NCBI GenBank assembly: GCA_034716415.1
Contig: JAYEJB010000011.1
Coordinates: forward strand, 1 to 49,429
Reading direction: 5' to 3'
Length of the DNA: 49,429 bases
Source of the DNA: JAYEJB01 sp034716415
Lineage (GTDB): Bacteria; Patescibacteriota; Patescibacteriia; SG8-24
Positions 45,659 to 49,429 of the stretch are shown one piece after another (position 1 is the stretch's first letter; the number at the start of each line of letters is the position of its first letter). The notes beneath the pieces are model-generated. The model saw only the letters and a list, made by a program, of their open reading frames with translations, did not search any database and was not told the DNA's origin. The position numbers were made by a program, and so were the translations under genes.

Positions 45659-46330
45659 ATGACGAAACAGCCGGCCTTCATCGGAGCGGTGACGCTCATC
45701 GCGGTGGCGCTCCTGATCATCTATGGCGTATCCGCGCTCACACCGAACGAGCCGCGCGGTTCCGTTGACGGTGCCGGACCGGAGGAACTGGAGCGCGTCA
45801 CCGAACCGTCCGTCGACTACGCCAACCCGAGCGTCGGCCCGAACGACGCGCCGCTGACCATGATCATCTACAGCGACTACATATGCTCGAGCTGCGCGAC
45901 CATGCAGGCGTCGCTGGTCGAAGTCCTGCCGAAGTTCAGCGGCGACATGCGCCTGGTCTGGAAGGACCTGCCGAACACGTCATTGCATCCCGACGCGAAG
46001 GATGCCGCCATGGCCGCCCGCTGTGCCGCGGAACAAGGCGCGTTCTGGGAATATCACGACATGCTTTTCGCCAGACCGAACACGGCGAAGCAGGGCGGGT
46101 TCATGCTGTTGGCCGAGGAACTCGGCCTTGACTCGGATCCATTCCGAGAATGTCTGACTGAACGACGCACCGCGGCTTTGGTCGAACGCGACCTCAAGGA
46201 AGCGATCGCACTCGGCATAGACGCGACCCCTTACACGTTCATCGGTGACAGGAGGATTTCCGGAGCCATAGGGGCCATCCAGCTGGAAGCGACGATCAAA
46301 ACGGCGTTGGCCGCAGCAACTGCTGAATGA
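45659..46330 (+). CDS. DsbA-like thiol oxidoreductase, membrane-anchored
   Basis: A 223-aa thioredoxin-fold protein with an N-terminal membrane anchor (residues 7-27) and an extracellular catalytic domain of the DsbA/Thioredoxin_4 group: IIYSDYICSSCATM holds the CxxC active site (Cys near 79 and 82), and ATPYTFIG carries the cis-Pro loop. A second Cys pair (ARCAAEQ near 121, RECLTE near 157) may be structural. It would introduce or shuffle disulfides in exported proteins. Likely clients in this window are the Cys-rich module proteins (17533-19547), the metzincin and the downstream pilin-hydrolase fusion, whose ATG is 1 nt after this stop. Same operon as 44436-45647. Confidence 0.92.
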   Translation: MTKQPAFIGAVTLIAVALLIIYGVSALTPNEPRGSVDGAGPEELERVTEPSVDYANPSVGPNDAPLTMIIYSDYICSSCATMQASLVEVLPKFSGDMRLVWKDLPNTSLHPDAKDAAMAARCAAEQGAFWEYHDMLFARPNTAKQGGFMLLAEELGLDSDPFRECLTERRTAALVERDLKEAIALGIDATPYTFIGDRRISGAIGAIQLEATIKTALAAATAE

Positions 46331-46331
46331 T

Positions 46332-47840
46332 ATGAAAAAAATGAAAATAACCAAAGCTATCACGATTCTACTTCTACTGCCTCTCTGGTTGTTTGTTGCG
46401 ATTACCCCGATCCATGCTTTCCAGTCGGTCGATGTTGGCGATGCTTGTTTGGAAGGTGCTACTGAAGGAGAAGACTGCGGACAGGAGGACGGAGCTGACA
46501 CTACGGAAGGGACCTGCCAGACCATAACCGAGGGGCTGCTTGTCTGTACGGCACCGGAAGCAGAGGCCGCCACAACGACACCAGATGATGACAGGGACCA
46601 GATCATTCCGACTTTCTCGATACCCATCCCGACCGTCAGCCTGAGCGATGTCCAGGTATCCGAAGTCCAAGAAATTGTGAACACAGAGACCGGCACGACG
46701 AGCATAGTGGTCACATACACCGAGATCCCATGGATGGCCGACTATATCGAGGGTGCATACCGATACGCCATCTTTGTAGGCGCCATACTTGCCGCGGTCA
46801 TGCTGATGTTGGGCGGACTCCAGTGGATGACTTCTGCTGGTGACGCTACCCGGGTCACCGCGGCGAAAAAACGCATCAACAACGCTATCGTTGGCCTGGT
46901 GCTGATTATCGCTTCGTACACTCTATTAGCCACCATTAGCGAAGATCTTATACTGCTGAATCCGATTCGAGTCAAACATGTCATTCCGGACCAGTATGAA
47001 TGGGTCGGCACACCGGATGAGGACGCTCCGAGTCCGTCCGGCGGTGCCTACACGGCAAGCGGTGGAAGCACCAACAGCTCCAACGCGGCACACCGGGACA
47101 GCATGTTTTCGGTATGCCGCGACGGCGGTACCTTAGACGACCTTAAAGAAGTCTTGCCCGTCTGGGTAGCTTCCGGCCGACGCGGTGCTGCCGTGTATGT
47201 TCGGGGCGGCAGGACGGGAAGAACCGGCTGCACCTGGAACGTTAGGCGAGGGCAGGCAGGCATCGATTGGCTGACAAACCACCTGACCGGAAGGGAGATA
47301 TCGTTTCCGTCAAATCCGACCTTAGCTCAACTAACGCCGATATACGAAGCGCAAGTTCTGGGTCCCATATTCGCTGACGGCAGGGCCTGTGGAGACTGTG
47401 TCAGCTGGACGCAGCAACTCCATAGGTGCGCGGGACACAGCTGGCCGACGGTTACTGATATCAAGTTCACCGGTTCGCGGTATAAGATAGCCGACGAGCC
47501 GACCTGCCGTGAAGCGATCGACAGCGTTTCGGGGGGGCTCCAGTTCGGCGATGCTTTCTATACCAATAACGTCGGGCACCAGTTCACTTACGCGGGCGGC
47601 GAGGACCTAGGTTATGATATCGTCGAAATGGGCGGGCGCGTCAACTGCCGCACGCGAGTAACCGGACTCGGGGGGAATGCGATGGCTTGCATCTCGACAC
47701 ATTCCTTAGAAGTATATATACCCTGGGTCGACCGGCCGAGGAATCGCGGTCAAACAACCGGCACGACCGGTGGCAGGAGATCGGGTGGAAATTGCATGAT
47801 ATTCAGGCTCTATCCGGATCAAGGAAGCGCATCGCGATAG
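46332..47840 (+). CDS. pilin-like (VirB2/TrbC type) membrane segments fused to an NlpC/P60- or CHAP-like domain
   Basis: A 502-aa exported protein. Signal-like helix (residues 8-29), then a Cys-containing acidic region (39-75). Residues about 140-203 have two hydrophobic helices, AIFVGAILAAVMLMLGGLQW and NAIVGLVLIIASYTLLATI, flanking SAGDATRVTAAKKRI, the signature of the TrbC/VirB2-like pilin family common in Patescibacteria. After a Ser/Gly linker, the C-terminal 230 residues contain ACGDCVSWTQQLHRC and, about 60 residues on, GDAFYTNNVGHQFTYAGG, the order and spacing of a Cys...GD-x(8)-GH catalytic pair in NlpC/P60 and CHAP amidases. The Cys-His assignment is inference. It may open the wall during secretion or pilus assembly. 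Ten or more Cys fit the upstream DsbA-like gene (1-nt gap). Confidence 0.75.
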   Translation: MKKMKITKAITILLLLPLWLFVAITPIHAFQSVDVGDACLEGATEGEDCGQEDGADTTEGTCQTITEGLLVCTAPEAEAATTTPDDDRDQIIPTFSIPIPTVSLSDVQVSEVQEIVNTETGTTSIVVTYTEIPWMADYIEGAYRYAIFVGAILAAVMLMLGGLQWMTSAGDATRVTAAKKRINNAIVGLVLIIASYTLLATISEDLILLNPIRVKHVIPDQYEWVGTPDEDAPSPSGGAYTASGGSTNSSNAAHRDSMFSVCRDGGTLDDLKEVLPVWVASGRRGAAVYVRGGRTGRTGCTWNVRRGQAGIDWLTNHLTGREISFPSNPTLAQLTPIYEAQVLGPIFADGRACGDCVSWTQQLHRCAGHSWPTVTDIKFTGSRYKIADEPTCREAIDSVSGGLQFGDAFYTNNVGHQFTYAGGEDLGYDIVEMGGRVNCRTRVTGLGGNAMACISTHSLEVYIPWVDRPRNRGQTTGTTGGRRSGGNCMIFRLYPDQGSASR

Positions 47841-47862
47841 CGATACCACAATCTTAACTGAT

Positions 47863-47892
47863 ACCCCTTGCCATTTTCTGGCGAGGGGTTTT
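47863..47892 (+). terminator. intrinsic terminator
   Basis: 11-bp stem ACCCCTTGCCA/TGGCGAGGGGT (one T-G pair), loop TTTTC, T tail. It ends the operon before radA. Confidence 0.85.
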
Positions 47893-47930
47893 AGGTGTAT
47901 ATGATAAGATAGTTCGGTAACCAAACGCCT

Positions 47931-49298
47931 ATGAAGACAGCAACAGCCATATATACATGTACTAAATGCGACGCGCAGAGTCCTAAGTGGACCGGACAAT
48001 GTCTGGAATGCGGGGCTTGGGGAACAGTTGCCGCACAGGGGCAGAAGGGGCAAGAGGGGCAGAAGGGGCAGAAGGCTTACTCAAAAGCTACGCCGGCTAA
48101 AATAATGAGCTTTACCGACATCAATGGTGAGGGGTCGAAGAGAACGGCGTTCGGAGTCGGTGAGATCGACCGCACGTTCGGTGGTGGGGTGGTACCCGGT
48201 TCGGTGACTTTGATCGGCGGTGAGCCGGGTATCGGCAAGTCGACGATCTGTCTGTTGCTCGCGGCAAAGATGGCGGCGAACGGTCGGACGGTGTATGTGT
48301 CCGGCGAGGAGTCGCCGGCGCAGGTGAAAGCGCGGGCCGAACGGATTGACGCGCTCGACAAAGATATGTTCTTCCTCGGCGAGACCGAGGTCGAGACCGT
48401 CATCGCGACGCTTCATCGGGAGAAACCGGCGCTCGCGGTCATCGATTCCATCCAGATGATGCACTCCGCGGACATCCCATCCGAGACCGGCGCGGTGAAC
48501 CAACTCCGCGGCGTCACCGCCAAACTGGTCGGATACGCGAAGTCATCAGGCACCCCCCTCTTGCTCGTCGGTCATGTCACCAAGGACGGCAATGTCGCCG
48601 GACCGAAGACACTCGAACATCTAGTTGATGCGGTACTGTCGTTCGAGGGTGAACGTGCCGGCGCGCTCCGTTTCCTGCGCGTGCTGAAGAACCGCTTCGG
48701 TAGTACGGACGAGACCGGAATCTTCGAGATGACCCAGGAGGGGCTGAAAGAGATCCGCAATCCGTCAGCGTATCTACTGGACGAGCGTCATAATGACATC
48801 AGTGGAGACGTGGTCTCTTGCATCATGGAAGGGACGCGACCCGTACTTGTAAATATCCAGGCGCTCGTCAGAAAGACCTCTTTCGGCTATCCCACGAGAC
48901 GCGCGTCAGGCATCGAACAATCGCGGCTGGAGATGCTGATCGCGGTGCTCGGTGCGCGCGGCGGGATGGATCTGGGCGAACACGACGTCTTCATCAACGT
49001 GGTCGGCGGACTGAAGCTCAAGGACCCGACCACCGACCTGGCGGTCGCCACCGCACTCGCTTCCGCCTTCAACGACACGGTCGTCCGCGACACCGCCATT
49101 TGGGGAGAGATCGGACTGGGTGGAGAGGTGCGACCGGTATCGGCGACTGACCGACGACTCTCGGAAGCCTCCCAGCTCGGATTCAGGCGCGTCATCGCTC
49201 CCCTACCACGAAAAAAAACATCGATGAAACTCTCCAGCAACATCGAAGTGGTGGATGTACACACGGTAAAAGAAGCGTTGCGAACGCTTGCGGAATAA
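47931..49298 (+). CDS. radA: DNA repair protein RadA (Sms)
   Basis: A 455-aa RecA-like branch-migration ATPase acting in recombination. N-terminal C4 zinc finger (CTKCDAQSPKWTGQCLEC, residues 10-27), Walker A GGEPGIGKST (near 94-103), the RadA-specific KNRFGSTDE motif (near 257) and a C-terminal Lon-protease-like domain (from about 285; GGLKLKDPTTDLAVA). Between the zinc finger and the ATPase is a 13-residue linker QGQKGQEGQKGQK encoded by four copies of GGGGCAGAA (48038-48073), a unit also found in the lemA-htpX gap. TATGAT near 47898 may be the -10; no Shine-Dalgarno. Single gene. Confidence 0.95.
   Translation: MKTATAIYTCTKCDAQSPKWTGQCLECGAWGTVAAQGQKGQEGQKGQKAYSKATPAKIMSFTDINGEGSKRTAFGVGEIDRTFGGGVVPGSVTLIGGEPGIGKSTICLLLAAKMAANGRTVYVSGEESPAQVKARAERIDALDKDMFFLGETEVETVIATLHREKPALAVIDSIQMMHSADIPSETGAVNQLRGVTAKLVGYAKSSGTPLLLVGHVTKDGNVAGPKTLEHLVDAVLSFEGERAGALRFLRVLKNRFGSTDETGIFEMTQEGLKEIRNPSAYLLDERHNDISGDVVSCIMEGTRPVLVNIQALVRKTSFGYPTRRASGIEQSRLEMLIAVLGARGGMDLGEHDVFINVVGGLKLKDPTTDLAVATALASAFNDTVVRDTAIWGEIGLGGEVRPVSATDRRLSEASQLGFRRVIAPLPRKKTSMKLSSNIEVVDVHTVKEALRTLAE
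48038..48073. repeat. nonamer repeat inside radA
   Basis: Four tandem copies of GGGGCAGAA (the second is GGGGCAAGA). Nine bp equals three codons, so the frame is kept and each copy adds GQK or GQE. Confidence 0.92.
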
Positions 49299-49349
49299 AA
49301 GAGAATAGGACGCGACAGCTTGAAAGTATTGATCTTGCCCCCACCCCAA

Positions 49350-49429
49350 CCCTCCCCCATGCGTGGGGGAGGGAGGATAGATTAAATTTTCACGTTCCCT
49401 CCCCCCATGCGTGGGGGAGGGAGGATAGA
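49350..49429. repeat. two copies of a CCCTCCCCCATGCGTGGGGG repeat
   Basis: Copies at 49350-49381 and about 49397-49429, each a palindrome CCTCCCCC-ATGCGT-GGGGGAGG plus GAGGATAGA. A related GATCTTGCCCCCACCCCAA lead-in at 49331 also occurs at 22587-22607. The second copy runs into the window end. No gene in 49299-49429. Confidence 0.85.

Noticed and set aside
1..49429. tRNA, rRNA, tmRNA or RNase P genes
   Set aside because: I looked for TTC-arm, CCA-end, GAGGAAAGTCC and SRP-type signatures and found none I could support.
1..49429. Alternative genetic code with TGA as glycine, as in some Patescibacteria
   Set aside because: Many genes end in TGA followed at once by a terminator or a coupled start (for example HIT, murI, RadA region), and no conserved protein needs read-through.

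Overview
The window (49,429 bp, GC-rich) looks like a chromosomal segment of a Patescibacteria (Candidate Phyla Radiation) bacterium. Supporting signs are a lone four-helix-bundle (S23-type) gene, a VirB2/TrbC-like pilin segment fused to a hydrolase-like domain, a baseplate-J-like membrane protein, LemA-HtpX, ClpC, RadA, many small secreted or membrane proteins of unknown function, and abundant short dispersed repeats between genes. The lineage assignment is inference from gene content and style; there is no rRNA gene to confirm it. The standard code fits (TGA is a stop throughout).

Layout. 0.2-5.1 kb: small hypotheticals, a P-loop kinase and thrS. 5.2-10.4 kb: a baseplate-J-like membrane protein, an inverted-repeat-bounded four-helix-bundle cassette, and dnaE with a degenerate PHP domain. 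10.6-13.6 kb: a probable PIN toxin-antitoxin pair, an M16 peptidase and a hypothetical. 13.7-25.7 kb: two paralogous ABC exporters bracketing a zone of cell-surface genes: a metzincin lipoprotein coupled to a beta-barrel-like protein, two secreted proteins sharing an eight-cysteine C-terminal module, a DEDDh exonuclease, and two related lipoproteins around a HIT hydrolase. 25.8-31.5 kb: tiny membrane proteins, cytidine deaminase, a GT2/GT39-like glycosyltransferase operon and small hypotheticals. 31.6-39.1 kb: operon murI-rseP-pheS-pheT (read leftwards), a secreted hypothetical, and a phosphomannomutase/phosphoglucomutase. 39.3-49.3 kb (read rightwards): lemA, htpX, clpC, three envelope proteins, a DsbA-like oxidase, the pilin-hydrolase fusion, and radA.

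How it fits together. Housekeeping functions (aminoacylation, replication, recombination, peptidoglycan precursor D-Glu, envelope proteolysis, protein quality control) alternate with a large investment in the cell surface: exporters, lipoproteins, cysteine-rich ectodomains plus a thiol oxidase that could fold them, glycosyl transfer, and a probable wall hydrolase with a pilin-like anchor. Most genes are single transcription units with their own hairpin terminator and often a recognisable TTGACN-16/17-TANNNT promoter; real operons are few.

The most unusual theme is repeats. Several families (heptamer CGGGAAG, nonamer GGGGCAGAA, palindromes with CGCCAAGGCT, the AAGACACAAG family, and ATTGCGAG/GGAATGACA palindromes) fill intergenic gaps. 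At least three also occur in frame inside coding sequence, where they form low-complexity linkers or tails in the GT39-like protein, ClpC (twice) and RadA. The AAGACACAAG family also forms the perfect 25-bp inverted repeats around the four-helix-bundle gene.
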